Assembly: GCA_022376925.1 (NCBI GenBank)
Contig: JAIOJX010000026.1
Span: 255,623,330 to 255,687,329 of the forward strand
Direction: 5' to 3'
Length of the DNA: 64,000 nucleotides
From: Tragulus kanchil
Lineage: Eukaryota > Chordata > Mammalia > Artiodactyla > Tragulidae
In this document: in pieces, positions 25,394 to 40,550 of the stretch
How positions within the stretch are numbered: position 1 is the stretch's first letter
Layout of the letters: each line of letters starts with the position of its first letter
The notes under the pieces: generated by a model
What the model was told of the DNA's origin: nothing
Seen by the model: only the letters and a program-made list of their open reading frames with translations
Database searches by the model: none
Position numbers and translations under genes: made by a program

Positions 25394-27733
25394 AAAATTA
25401 AAAGTAAATATACGTAGTATAACAGGAGCGTGACATACTTGATGTATGGCATTTTTGGAACCCAGCAGGCAGCCCAATATGGTAGAATTTTAGGAGCGTA
25501 CTGGGGACCTACATGAAAAGGTAGAAGTACAAGTTGGAGACATTCTAAATGATGTTAGGTTCTATATTAGTGTATTTAAACTTTATCTATTGAGAGTTTT
25601 GAGCAATGCAGGGGCATGCATTTTGGGAGAGACTAGTCTGGCAGTAGCATGATTGAAAACATAGTGGGGAAAAGATGTGCCCAGGGTGACTCAGAGACTC
25701 AAACCAAACTCACTCTGAGTGGTCTGTAAACTTTTATTATGACTGAACCCAAACAGGCTGAAGCATATTCTGTAGGTACTTAAAAAGTAACTCCAGGCAC
25801 AAGAACTTCATGATAAATCCTTTCACATAGAGTATTCCTGTGTATAATATGGGTGGGGTTGTAGTTTTAAAAAATGTTCAGTAAAACAAAGTATCAACCG
25901 TAATCCTGAGACAAAGAAACCTAAGTGTAGAACAAAATTCAGCCAATGTCTGGTTCATTTGAGCCCAGAAACCTCCTTCCCCTTGCTGATCTTTTGACCT
26001 CACTTACCTCATCCACTCTTCCCATAGACTTAGCTTTGGATTTACATTCTGGTGTGTACAGAGTCATTTGTTTTACCTTCTGGTGTGTACAGAGTCATTT
26101 GTTTATAAGCTCCTTAAAGGTAAAAATAGTGTTTTATCCCTTCTTTGTAATTCTCCGGAGCCTAGATCTTTCTGTGCTTTTGATTCAGCCAGCACTTAGA
26201 CTGAATCTTAAGTGAAATACATCAGAAGAAGTGGCTTCTCAGTTTATTAAGAATGATTAAAGCTCCATTAAGGATTCCCACTGACATGACAGCACTGGAA
26301 GAAAAACAGGTGTTCATTGAGCACCTTTATGTGCCCAACACCTGTGAAGACAAGACACCCATAGGGAAAACTGGTATAAACTATAGAATCATCAAACTAG
26401 TGCATAAATCTTCACAGCAATGCTGTTATTATGGAAGGTAGGTATTCTGATATATCTTCCAAATTAAGCAGCTGGGGTTCAAAGAGACTGAGTAATGTTC
26501 TTTAAAATGATCACTTAAACGATGCTCAAGTTATAACCCATTGACTTGATGTATGAGCATAAAAAATTAAAAGTAAATATACGTAGTATAACAGGAGCGT
26601 GACATACTTGATGTATGGCATTTTTGGAACCCAGCAGGCAGCCCAATATGGTAGAATTTTAGGAGCGTACTGGGGACCTACATGAAAAGGTAGAAGTACA
26701 AGTTGGAGACATTCTAAATGATGTTAGGTTCTATATTAGTGTATTTAAACTTTATCTATTGAGAGTTTTGAGCAATGCAGGGGCATGCATTTTGGGAGAG
26801 ACTAGTCTGGCAGTAGCATGATTGAAAACATAGTGGGGAAAAGATGTGCCCAGGGTGACTCAGAGACTCAAACCAAACTCACTCTGAGTGGTCTGTAAAC
26901 TTTTATTATGACTGAACCCAAACAGGCTGAAGCATATTCTGTAGGTACTTAAAAAGTAACTCCAGGCACAAGAACTTCATGATAAATCCTTTCACATAGA
27001 GTATTCCTGTGTATAATATGGGTGGGGTTGTAGTTTTAAAAAATGTTCAGTAAAACAAAGTATCAACCGTAATCCTGAGACAAAGAAACCTAAGTGTAGA
27101 ACAAAATTCAGCCAATGTCTGGTTCATTTGAGCCCAGAAACCTCCTTCCCCTTGCTGATCTTTTGACCTCACTTACCTCATCCACTCTTCCCATAGACTT
27201 AGCTTTGGATTTACATTCTGGTGTGTACAGAGTCATTTGTTTTACCTTCTGGTGTGTACAGAGTCATTTGTTTATAAGCTCCTTAAAGGTAAAAATAGTG
27301 TTTTATCCCTTCTTTGTAATTCTCCGGAGCCTAGATCTTTCTGTGCTTTTGATTCAGCCAGCACTTAGACTGAATCTTAAGTGAAATACATCAGAAGAAG
27401 TGGCTTCTCAGTTTATTAAGAATGATTAAAGCTCCATTAAGGATTCCCACTGACATGACAGCACTGGAAGAAAAACAGGTGTTCATTGAGCACCTTTATG
27501 TGCCCAACACCTGTGAAGACAAGACACCCATAGGGAAAACTGGTATAAACTATAGAATCATCAAACTAGTGCATAAATCTTCACAGCAATGCTGTTATTA
27601 TGGAAGGTAGGTATTCTGATATATCTTCCAAATTAAGCAGCTGGGGTTCAAAGAGACTGAGTAATGTTCTTTAAAATGTCCATCACTTTGAGAATCGATG
27701 CTCAAGTTATAACCCACGTCTGCATAACCTCGA
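25394..27733. repeat. Tandem duplication H (1169 bp)
   Basis: Copy 1 is 25394-26562 and copy 2 is 26563 to about 27733. The tail of copy 1 (26508-26562) is a corrupted form of the copy 2 tail (27678-27733), sharing gatgctcaagttataaccca. It contains the MIR at 26.3/27.5 kb. Confidence 0.92.
26300..26510 (-). mobile_element. MIR fragment (copied at 27469-27680)
   Basis: Pattern cattgagcacctttatgtgc, aatgctgttattatggaagg and a final ggttcaaagagactgag. Doubled by duplication H. Confidence 0.6.
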
Positions 27734-29881
27734 CTCGAGTGCACTGACCATCTAACAGGAGGCCACGATGTGATCACCTTCCTCCTTAATTGATCAGTCA
27801 TTCTGGCTCATGCAGCCAGCATGAGCAGGTTGAGTAATATTTCTCAATATGTTACATTTTCCTTGTCACTCATCTTTCTGTGATGAACACTAGAAACCAA
27901 ACCTAGTCAATGAAATACTCACAAGTCACAAATAGCACGACTTGGATAGGAGAAACTTCTTGGCATGACTAGAGTTTTTGTTGAGAAGTCACACTTTTCA
28001 TCATACATACATTTTAAATAATCTGACAAACTTGGGGGTGACTGTTAAGATGAAAGATTATCTAGAATAAGAATTTTGATTGAGTTTGCTGGAGATTAAC
28101 TCCAGAAAAAGATGCCTCCTCAATTTAGCAGTAAGAAAAATATCTTTTTTTATTAAGTCAAAGTCTTGAGCTTAAATGTTAATCCTGTCATAGAAAGGTG
28201 ACATTCAGCAAGATGATACACTTCTGAGCATGACATTGGTCTTATTAATACTGTGCTCTGAGCTTTTCTTACTGGTAGTGACGTTATGGTTTATTACTCA
28301 CATTCTTATTCTCAACCATCTGTATCCCTCAGACGTCCTGAATAGACACTCTAAGTCTTTCAGGATGTATATAAAAATGTTCTCGGACACTGCTGAAAGA
28401 ACTGTCACAAAATTAGAACCACAAGATTCTCTTACTTGACTCCGAAAAAAAACCCATTCTTGTGGTTTTTTGTTTTTTTTCATTTGTTGTTCAGTCGTAT
28501 CTGACTCTTTGTGACCCTATGGACTGCAGCATGCCAGGCTCCCCTGTCCTTCATGATCTACCAGAGTTTGCTCAAACTCACATCCATTGAGTCTGTGATG
28601 CCTTCCAACCACCTCATCCTCTGTCCCCACTTCTCCTCCTGTTTAGCACCCTATGGCTCTCACTCCCAGCATATTGAGCTTCAGCTTCAGCACCAATCCT
28701 TCCAATGAATATTCAGGGTTGATTCCTTCATAATTTCAGAATCTGTTATAAACTTTCGACTGGGTTCAAAGAGACTGAGTAATGTTCTTTAAAATGTCCA
28801 TCACTTTGAGAATCGATGCTCAAGTTATAACCCACGTCTGCATAACCTCGACTCGAGTGCACTGACCATCTAACAGGAGGCCACGATGTGATCACCTTCC
28901 TCCTTAATTGATCAGTCATTCTGGCTCATGCAGCCAGCATGAGCAGGTTGAGTAATATTTCTCAATATGTTACATTTTCCTTGTCACTCATCTTTCTGTG
29001 ATGAACACTAGAAACCAAACCTAGTCAATGAAATACTCACAAGTCACAAATACCACGACTTGGATAGGAGAAACTTCTTGGCATGACTAGATTTTTTGTT
29101 GAGAAGTCACACTTTTCATCATACATACATTTTAAATAATCTGACAAACTTGGGGGTGACTGTTAAGATGAAAGATTATCTAGAATAAGAATTTTGATTG
29201 AGTTTGCTGGAGATTAACTCCAGAAAAAGATGCCTCCTCAATTTAGCAGTAAGAAAAATATCTTTTTATTAAGTCCAAGTCTTGAGCTTAAATGTTAATC
29301 CTGTCATAGAAAGGTGACATTCAGCAAGATGATACACTTCTGAGCATGACATTGGTCTTATTAATACTGTGCTCTGAGCTTTTCTTACTGGTAGTGACGT
29401 TATGGTTTATTACTCACATTCTTATTCTCAACCATCTGTATCCCTCAGACGTCCTGAATAGACACTCTAAGTCTTTCAGGATGTATATAAAAATGTTCTC
29501 GGACACTGCTGAAAGAACTGTCACAAAATTAGAACCACAAGATTCTCTTACTTGACTCCGAAAAAAAACCCATTCTTGTGGTTTTTTGTTTTTTTTCATT
29601 TGTTGTTCAGTCGTATCTGACTCTTTGTGACCCTATGGACTGCAGCATGCCAGGCTCCCCTGTCCTTCATGATCTACCAGAGTTTGCTCAAACTCACATC
29701 CATTGAGTCTGTGATGCCTTCCAACCACCTCATCCTCTGTCCCCCACTTCTCCTCCTGCCCTCACTCTCTCCCAGCATCAGGGTCTTTTCCAGTGAGTTG
29801 GCTCTTCACATCCGGTGGCCAGCATATTGGAGCTTCAGCTTCAGCACCAATCCTTCCAATGAATATTCAGGGTTGATTTCC
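27645..29881. repeat. Tandem duplication I (1118 bp)
   Basis: Copy 1 is 27645-28762 and copy 2 is 28763 to about 29881. The Bov-A2 element in copy 1 lacks about 35 bp and is scrambled at 28641-28672, whereas copy 2 keeps the full consensus-like order. This marks copy 1's right end as low-quality sequence. Confidence 0.92.
28484..28725 (+). mobile_element. Bov-A2/ART2A-type element (better copy at 29600-29881)
   Basis: The sequence runs ttgttgttcagtcgtatctg ... ccaatgaatattcagggttg, as in the Bov-A2/BovB-derived family. The copy at 29600-29881 is full in order; this copy has a scrambled internal part with about 35 bp missing (28641-28672), near the seam of duplication I. Confidence 0.8.
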
Positions 29882-31048
29882 TTTAGACTCAGTGTTTGTT
29901 TGTTTTTCATTTAAAGCTTATTGAACTTTAAATACTGTACAAATCTAATAGTTTAAAAATTGGAATCCTCACACCAACTTAGAGCCAAAGCAACAAATGC
30001 CAAGAGGTGAAACTGGTAGCCTCAGTGACCACCTGCAAATAAGAGATACTCAGAATGACATACAGCCTGATGTGATCACTGATGTCAATGTTGGTGGTCT
30101 TGCATGATCAAGATGCATTGAATTATGGTCTGCGCCGGTTATTTAGGAAAGTTTGAGGGTGTGTAATCATTTTTAGCAAGGTTTCCAACAAAAAAATTTC
30201 AAAAGAAATTTTTAAAGTAATTTTCTAAAAAGCTTTATCAAAACTTTAAGAAGAAACACTGTATCCACTGAAGAGATGTGAACATTTCTTCCTTTCTTGG
30301 GGCATGTGCTCCTGGGTGCTGATGTGTTTTAACAGGTTGTTTATGGAAGGAATCTTAGCATCTAGGTGCCTGCTGAGGCTGTGACAGTCAGAGGCATGCA
30401 AGTCTGCAAATCTTACTGGTATAACTAGTTACCGTGTGTTTCAAACATACTCTCAGATTAAGTTCATCTCTAATTTGTTTGTCGATTTAACTTCCTTTCC
30501 CAGTAAACTCATTTAAAGCTTACTGGTGAGTAAATCTTGTCCTATGAGAGTCGGATGAAATTTACTTTAACTTCAGTTACATCATCACCATTTTCAACCT
30601 TCATAATGTGAAAAATATGTGCTGGGATATTTTTAAACTACCTCTGGGCTCTGGAAAAAACATGATGAGTACTTTGGAGCTAAAGAAACAATAAATTCAT
30701 TGAATTCTGATACTGTTCAATGGTTGTACAATATCAGATATGATACAATGGTCTTAATGTCTATATAGTATCTGACATTATACAATATCTACTGTTTTAA
30801 AATGATCTTATTAATATCTAAACAATATCTGATATTGTGCAATATCTGATTTCAATTAAGATAAAAGGAGAACTTCTCCTTAATTTGCTTTTCTGGTTAC
30901 TAATTCAGTCAAGGATGTGAACATATGACCTATGATTACTGTCTCTGGATATAGAACCCTACAAAGATTGGTCCAGCTACTCACAATGATTGAACTCTAT
31001 TATTGGAATTAAGAGTCCTATAGGCTTGAAGACTGACTTATGGTTCCA

Positions 31049-33381
31049 AATGGAGGCATAATATATGAGACTTAACTAAAAAGAAGCTACTCAATGCCCT
31101 GCTCTGAAAATACAGTGAAACAATTTCAGTTGTATGTCCATCCCTGTGACTGACTCACCAATCTCATATTGAATTGATAGGTCTTTTTCCCCAGTTCTTT
31201 TATTTTTAGATTTTTATGCTATATCTTATTCTGTCTAGGACAACTTTTTCTAGCCATGTTTCAGTTTATAAAATCAATTTTTAAAAATGAGGCCATATTA
31301 CAAATAACTGACCAAAAATGTTACATGTCCTCAGTTATCTAGACATTACTTTGCTAAGCTAAATTCACTATCTTAAATCTATGGTTTCACTAATAGAATT
31401 GTGTCAACCAAAACTAATTAGTTAAGCACTTAAGTTGTTGATGTTTCTAACTTCTGCTGAGTCATCTGGGCTATCAAGATGATATTGTTGATATCATCTG
31501 ATATTATGAGCCTCATCATAGCTCTCTGGAGTAAAAAGATGAATTATGTATGACATAAATAACCCAAATTTGGGGCTTCCCTGGTGGTTCAGTGGGTAAA
31601 GAGTCCGCCTTGCCATGCATAGGGCACGGGTTCCATCCCTGGCCTGGGAGGATCCCACGTGTCACGGAGTGGTTGGACCGGTGTGTCCAATCACCAGGCA
31701 GCACTCTGGAGTGCATGTGCCCAGAGCCAGTGCTCTTCAACAAGAGAGGCCACTGCAATGGGAGCCCCACACAAAGAGTAAAGATGGATGAAAATAAATT
31801 AAAAAGCAATAAAAGAGGCCAAAAATTAAAAAAAAATAACCAAAATTGTTTTAAGCTGATTTTTCAAAAGTGTATATGTAAATATAACAGAAATTGTATG
31901 CGTATATGTATATATCTATATTAGATTAAAACCTTATGAACTGCTTGATTTAACACACATTTCTATGTACCTATTTCTTACAAAAACTGAGGCTTCTCCA
32001 CATTTACAAGGCAGTTTGGGATAACAAGCAAAGTAAACAAGAGCCTTTTATCGGTAAGCATGTCCATATGCCAGTACAGTTTAGGTCTGATTGAAGCCAT
32101 AAAACTCATTACCTCTGAAAAAAAAAGACATATTTATTACTGACCAGGAGAAATTCCACAGTATATAAAATGGGAATCATGTTGTATATATTTGTAGCTT
32201 ATTTTCAGAAAAGCAGTTAATTATGAATGGAGGCATAATATATGAGACTAAAAGAAGCTACTCAATGCCCTGCTCTGAAAATACAGTGAAACAATTTCAG
32301 TTGTATGTCCATCCCTGTGACTGACTCACCAATCTCATATTGAATTGATAGGTCTTTTTCCCCAGTTCTTTTATTTTTAGATTTTTATGCTATATCTTAT
32401 TCTGTCTAGGACAACTTTTTCTAGCCATGTTTCAGTTTATAAAATCAATTTTTAAAAATGAGGCCATATTACAAATAACTGACCAAAAATGTTACATGTC
32501 CTCAGTTATCTAGACATTACTTTGCTAAGCTAAATTCACTATCTTAAATCTATGGTTTCACTAATAGAATTGTGTCAACCAAAACTAATTAGTTAAGCAC
32601 TTAAGTTGTTGATGTTTCTAACTTCTGCTGAGTCATCTGGGCTATCAAGACGATATTGTTGATATCATCTGATATTATGAGCCTCATCATAGCTCTCTGG
32701 AGTAAAAAGATGAATTATGTATGACATAAATAACCCAAATTTGGGGCTTCCCTGGTGGTTCAGTGGGTAAAGAGTCCGCCTTGCCATGCATAGGGCACGG
32801 GTTCCATCCCTGGCCTGGGAGGATCCCACGTGTCACGGAGTGGTTGGACCGGTGTGTCCAATCACCAGGCAGCACTCTGGAGTGCATGTGCCCAGAGCCA
32901 GTGCTCTTCAACAAGAGAGGCCACTGCAATGGGAGCCCCACACAAAGAGTAAAGATGGATGAAAATAAATTAAAAAGCAATAAAAGAGGCCAAAAATTAA
33001 AAAAAAATAACCAAAATTGTTTTAAGCTGATTTTTCAAAAGTGTATATGTAAATATAACAGAAATTGTATGCGTATATGTATATATCTATATTAGATTAA
33101 AACCTTATGAACTGCTTGATTTAACACACATTTCTATGTACCTATTTCTTACAAAAACTGAGGCTTCTCCACATTTACAAGGCAGTTTGGGATAACAAGC
33201 AAAGTAAACAAGAGCCTTTTATCGGTAAGCATGTCCATATGCCAGTACAGTTTAGGTCTGATTGAAGCCATAAAACTCATTACCTCTGAAAAAAAAAGAC
33301 ATATTTATTACTGACCAGGAGAAATTCCACAGTATATAAAATGGGAATCATGTTGTATATATTTGTAGCTTATTTTCAGAT
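31049..33381. repeat. Tandem duplication J (1177 bp)
   Basis: Copy 1 is 31049-32225 and copy 2 is 32226 to about 33381. Copy 2 lacks a few bases at its start (gagactaaaag versus gagacttaactaaaaag). Copy 1 ends in junk at 32209-32225. It includes the CHR-type SINE and its target-site duplications. Confidence 0.92.
31571..31833 (+). mobile_element. CHR-type SINE (copied at 32742-33004)
   Basis: Forward orientation, starting ggggcttccctggtggttca. Target-site duplications read aaataacccaaatt and aaataaccaaaatt. The whole element, target sites included, is doubled by duplication J. Short ORFs across it are a property of the SINE. Confidence 0.85.
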
Positions 33382-35308
33382 TTTAAAAACAAGTCCAAGG
33401 AAATTAAAATATTCTTTTAATTACATGCTCAAAGAAATGAGATAAGTAAAACTGATGCAAAGACTCCTTCAAGTTAGGATTTTGCAATACAAATATTTTC
33501 ATATCTTAACAGGGCAAGCTGATGTGTTCACATCTCTGTTCCAAGCTGCCTCTCTCACTAGGAAACATCAGTATTTTTAAAGCACATTTACAATGCTTTC
33601 CCATCACCCTTGCTGTGTTTTTGTAGCACCTATAGCCATAACTGGCACCTGGGGGCCCTGCATTGTTGGCAGTTTCCCTCTCATTTCTTTGGAGTCTATT
33701 CAACTGCTGTGGTTTTACTCAGAAGTCAGTGCTTTGCATTTATGATTTCCTGAGACTTTCTCAATAGTCTTTCTCAGAAAACTGTGCCAGTCTGGCTGTG
33801 AACAGCTCTTCTCCGAGGAGGTGACAGTAGCCTGGTCGGGTCAGCAGGCTTGGACTGGGGTTCACAACCACGCCCTGCCAGCTTCTCTCCCTACCCCTTC
33901 TTTTCTTGCCCCTGCCTTGGTGACACCATTGCCCACATCTTGCTATTTCTTCGAAGAAGAAAACAAGATTTGGGCTCGTCCAGTTTTGAAAATAGTGCTG
34001 CCCAGGGAACCTCTGCAAAGCTCCCATAAAACAATTCTTTTTTGTTGTTTTACCAACGGATGCAGAAATGCTTTTAAATAAGAATAAAAAAAAACAGAGT
34101 GAATAACTCAAACTTCCATAAGGTAATAGTCTGTTGCAAAGACAGAAGTCCCTACTTCAGGTTATAGGTATGAAATCTGGAAACAAAGATAACCTTACAT
34201 ATTTTTTCATGTATATGCCAGTACAGTTTAGGTTTTACCATTTCTATGTACCTATTTCTTACAAAACTGAGGCTTCTCCACATTTACAAGGCAGTTTGGG
34301 ATAACAAGCAAAGTAAACAAGAGCCTTTTATCGGTAAGCATGTCCATATGCCAGTACAGTTTAGGTCTGATTGAAGCCATAAAACTCATTACCTCTGAAA
34401 AAAAAAGACATATTTATTACTGACCAGGAGAAATTCCACAGTATATAAAATGGGAATCATGTTGTATATATTTGTAGCTTATTTTCAGATTTTAAAAACA
34501 AGTCCAAGGAAATTAAAATATTCTTTTAATTACATGCTCAAAGAAATGAGATAAGTAAAACTGATGCAAAGACTCCTTCAAGTTAGGATTTTGCAATACA
34601 AATATTTTCATATCTTAACAGGGCAAGCTGATGTGTTCACATCTCTGTTCCAAGCTGCCTCTCTCACTAGGAAACATCAGTATTTTTAAAGCACATTTAC
34701 AATGCTTTCCCATCACCCTTGCTGTGTTTTTGTAGCACCTATAGCCATAACTGGCACCTGGGGGCCCTGCATTGTTGGCAGTTTCCCTCTCATTTCTTTG
34801 GAGTCTATTCAACTGCTGTGGTTTTACTCAGAAGTCAGTGCTTTGCATTTATGATTTCCTGAGACTTTCTCAATAGTCTTTCTCAGAAAACTGTGCCAGT
34901 CTGGCTGTGAACAGCTCTTCTCCGAGGAGGTGACAGTAGCCTGGTCGGGTCAGCAGGCTTGGACTGGGGTTCACAACCACGCCCTGCCAGCTTCTCTCCC
35001 TACCCCTTCTTTTCTTGCCCCTGCCTTGGTGACACCATTGCCCACATCTTGCTATTTCTTCGAAGAAGAAAACAAGATTTGGGCTCGTCCAGTTTTGAAA
35101 ATAGTGCTGCCCAGGGAACCTCTGCAAAGCTCCCATAAAACAATTCTTTTTGTTGTGATACCAACGGATGCAGAAATGCTTTTAAATAAGAATAAAAAAA
35201 AACAGAGTGAATAACTCAAACTTCCATAAGGTAATAGTCTGTTGCAAAGACAGAAGTCCCTACTTCAGGTTATAGGTATGAAATCTGGAAACAAAGATAA
35301 CCTTACAT
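33129..35308. repeat. Tandem duplication K (1110 bp)
   Basis: Copy 1 is 33129-34238 and copy 2 is 34239 to about 35308. The seam at 34200-34238 contains an extra fragment (tatgccagtacagtttagg) that belongs about 120 bp further inside the unit. The first 250 bp occur three times with duplication J. Confidence 0.9.
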
Positions 35309-35418
35309 TTCTTGATTTGAGTGTATTTTTTAAGACATCATCCTGACAGTGCAGTTTTGAGATAATGAGAGCAAAAGTGGCTTTTCACAAGCTTTAAATG
35401 GCACGCTGTTTCGAGTTG
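34413..35418 (-). other. DPP4: DPP4 3' UTR (inferred)
   Basis: On the - strand, downstream of the exon 26 stop, there is about 1 kb without a supportable ORF. It ends at a candidate AATAAA hexamer (TTTATT on +, 34413-34418; also 33304-33309 in the other copy of duplication K). The length is plausible for a DPP4 3' UTR, but the real 3' end cannot be fixed because the block is duplicated. Confidence 0.4.
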
Positions 35419-35541
<123 letters not shown>

Positions 35542-36558
35542 TCACAATTAGGAAGCCATCTTTTTAAAATCCAAATGAGTTCTCATGAGCATCCATGGAA
35601 TAACAATATATATTTTAAGTCCTCAGTCAGTTTATAGCTGAAACGTGATCAAACATAGTTTCTCATTTCACCCAGAGATTTTCCAGGGCAGGTAGTTCCG
35701 TCTTGCACGAGTCCCTGATTGTCCTTTCTAGGCACTGAGACAACTCACCATGAATTTGATTTCATTGCACAGTGCTTTAAGGACATGTATATTATAATTA
35801 CAATATCAAAGCCCATTTTCATACTTGACTCAAAGGACACTTAGAAGCGCATCATGTGTAGGAGGGAATGTTTATCCCATAAAGCTCACTTTAATTAAGT
35901 ACTATCAACTGTTAAATTTCTCCTACACTGCAGTAAGGAAAACTATTAAATGAGTTTTTAAAAAGCAACTTTTCCTATTATACATATATCAAAATAAAAT
36001 TGAAAACTAAAAAAAAGATCTTTTACTTAGCATTCATTATACTTTTTTTGGAACCGGGGGGAAGGAGGTGACAGTAGCCTGGTCGGGTCAGCAGGCTTGG
36101 ACTGGGGTTCACAACCACGCCCTGCCAGCTTCTCTCCCTACCCCTTCTTTTCTTGCCCCTGCCTTGGTGACACCATTGCCCACATCTTGCTATTTCTTCG
36201 AAGAAGAAAACAAGATTTGGGCTCGTCCAGTTTTGAAAATAGTGCTGCCCAGGGAACCTCTGCAAAGCTCCCATAAAAACAATTCTTTTTTGTTGTTTTA
36301 CCAACGGATGCAGAAATGCTTTTAAATAAGAATAAAAAAAAACAGAGTGAATAACTCAAACTTCCATAAGGTAATAGTCTGTTGCAAAGACAGAAGTCCC
36401 TACTTCAGGTTATAGGTATGAAATCTGGAAACAAAGATAACCTTACATTTCTTGATTTGAGTGTATTTTTTAAGACATCATCCTGACAGTGCAGTTTTGA
36501 GATAATGAGAGCAAAAGTGGCTTTTCACAAGCTTTAAATGGCACGCTGTTTCGAGTTG

Positions 36559-39442
<2,884 letters not shown>

Positions 39443-39445
39443 CTA

Positions 39446-39748
<303 letters not shown>

Positions 39749-40550
39749 TTACAAAATAAAATGTTTTCAGCTGGGGCCCCCTTTGATACAAAATATAGCA
39801 AACCGATATTCAAGCAAATGCTGTCTCCATGCATGGCAGAATGCACAGCATGCCCTGTGCCTGCGAGAAGGACTGGGAAGGGAGGAAGCCACATCTTCCC
39901 TGCACATGCAGAAGAGGGCCCCTGCCACCTAGGCTGCATGCGAACCCCCTCGAGTCCCGGAGCCGAGATTGGCTGGGTCCTATGCATTAGCACAGGGCAG
40001 AGTCTCATATTAGCAATGTATGTTCCATGGGCTTATGCTGTAGTTCAGCCAAAAAGTGTATTGCCATGGCAACCGTGTGTCACGTGGTGCCATACATGCT
40101 ACATTTCAAAGAGCCTGTACATAGCATTTGCAACTAAACATACTCTGCAATATGTCATATGAACTTTGGTCCACAATTGCTAGGCTCTGAATGAGAAGCA
40201 AGCATTACCTTTTTTGGAACAGATGTTTGAAACCTAGGTAAATGTAACATATGGGAGGGGAAAAGGGTGAAAAAGATCAAGTATGGCCTTAGAAAATCAG
40301 TGGGTGGTTGTCTGTCTCATTCTGCATTGAGGAAAATGCTGCTATTGGACCAAGCCAGGAAATTAGGAGAAAACATTGGGAGGTCAGCTTTTTGAAGGCT
40401 TCTTCATAATCTTAGACAGGAAGGACTTCTAAAAGGAGGCTGGGGTCCTGAATGAAAAAGCTTTGAGAGTATGAGACTAGTTTTCTGGTCTTAATTAGGA
40501 CAGTTAATTTGCAGAGTTGGGATGAAGGTAAAAATGTTGTAGGCACTGCA

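Larger units (their letters stand above)
22400..33128. other. Intergenic region between SLC4A10 and DPP4 3' ends
   Basis: This region separates two convergent genes. It is AT-rich and carries duplications G (right part), H, I and J, a Bov-A2 fragment at 28.5/29.6 kb, a CHR-type SINE at 31.6/32.7 kb and an MIR at 26.3/27.5 kb. Unique stretches at 23.8-25.4 kb and 29.9-31.0 kb show nothing recognisable except an AT-rich self-similar patch at 30.7-30.86 kb. No supportable gene. Confidence 0.6.
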
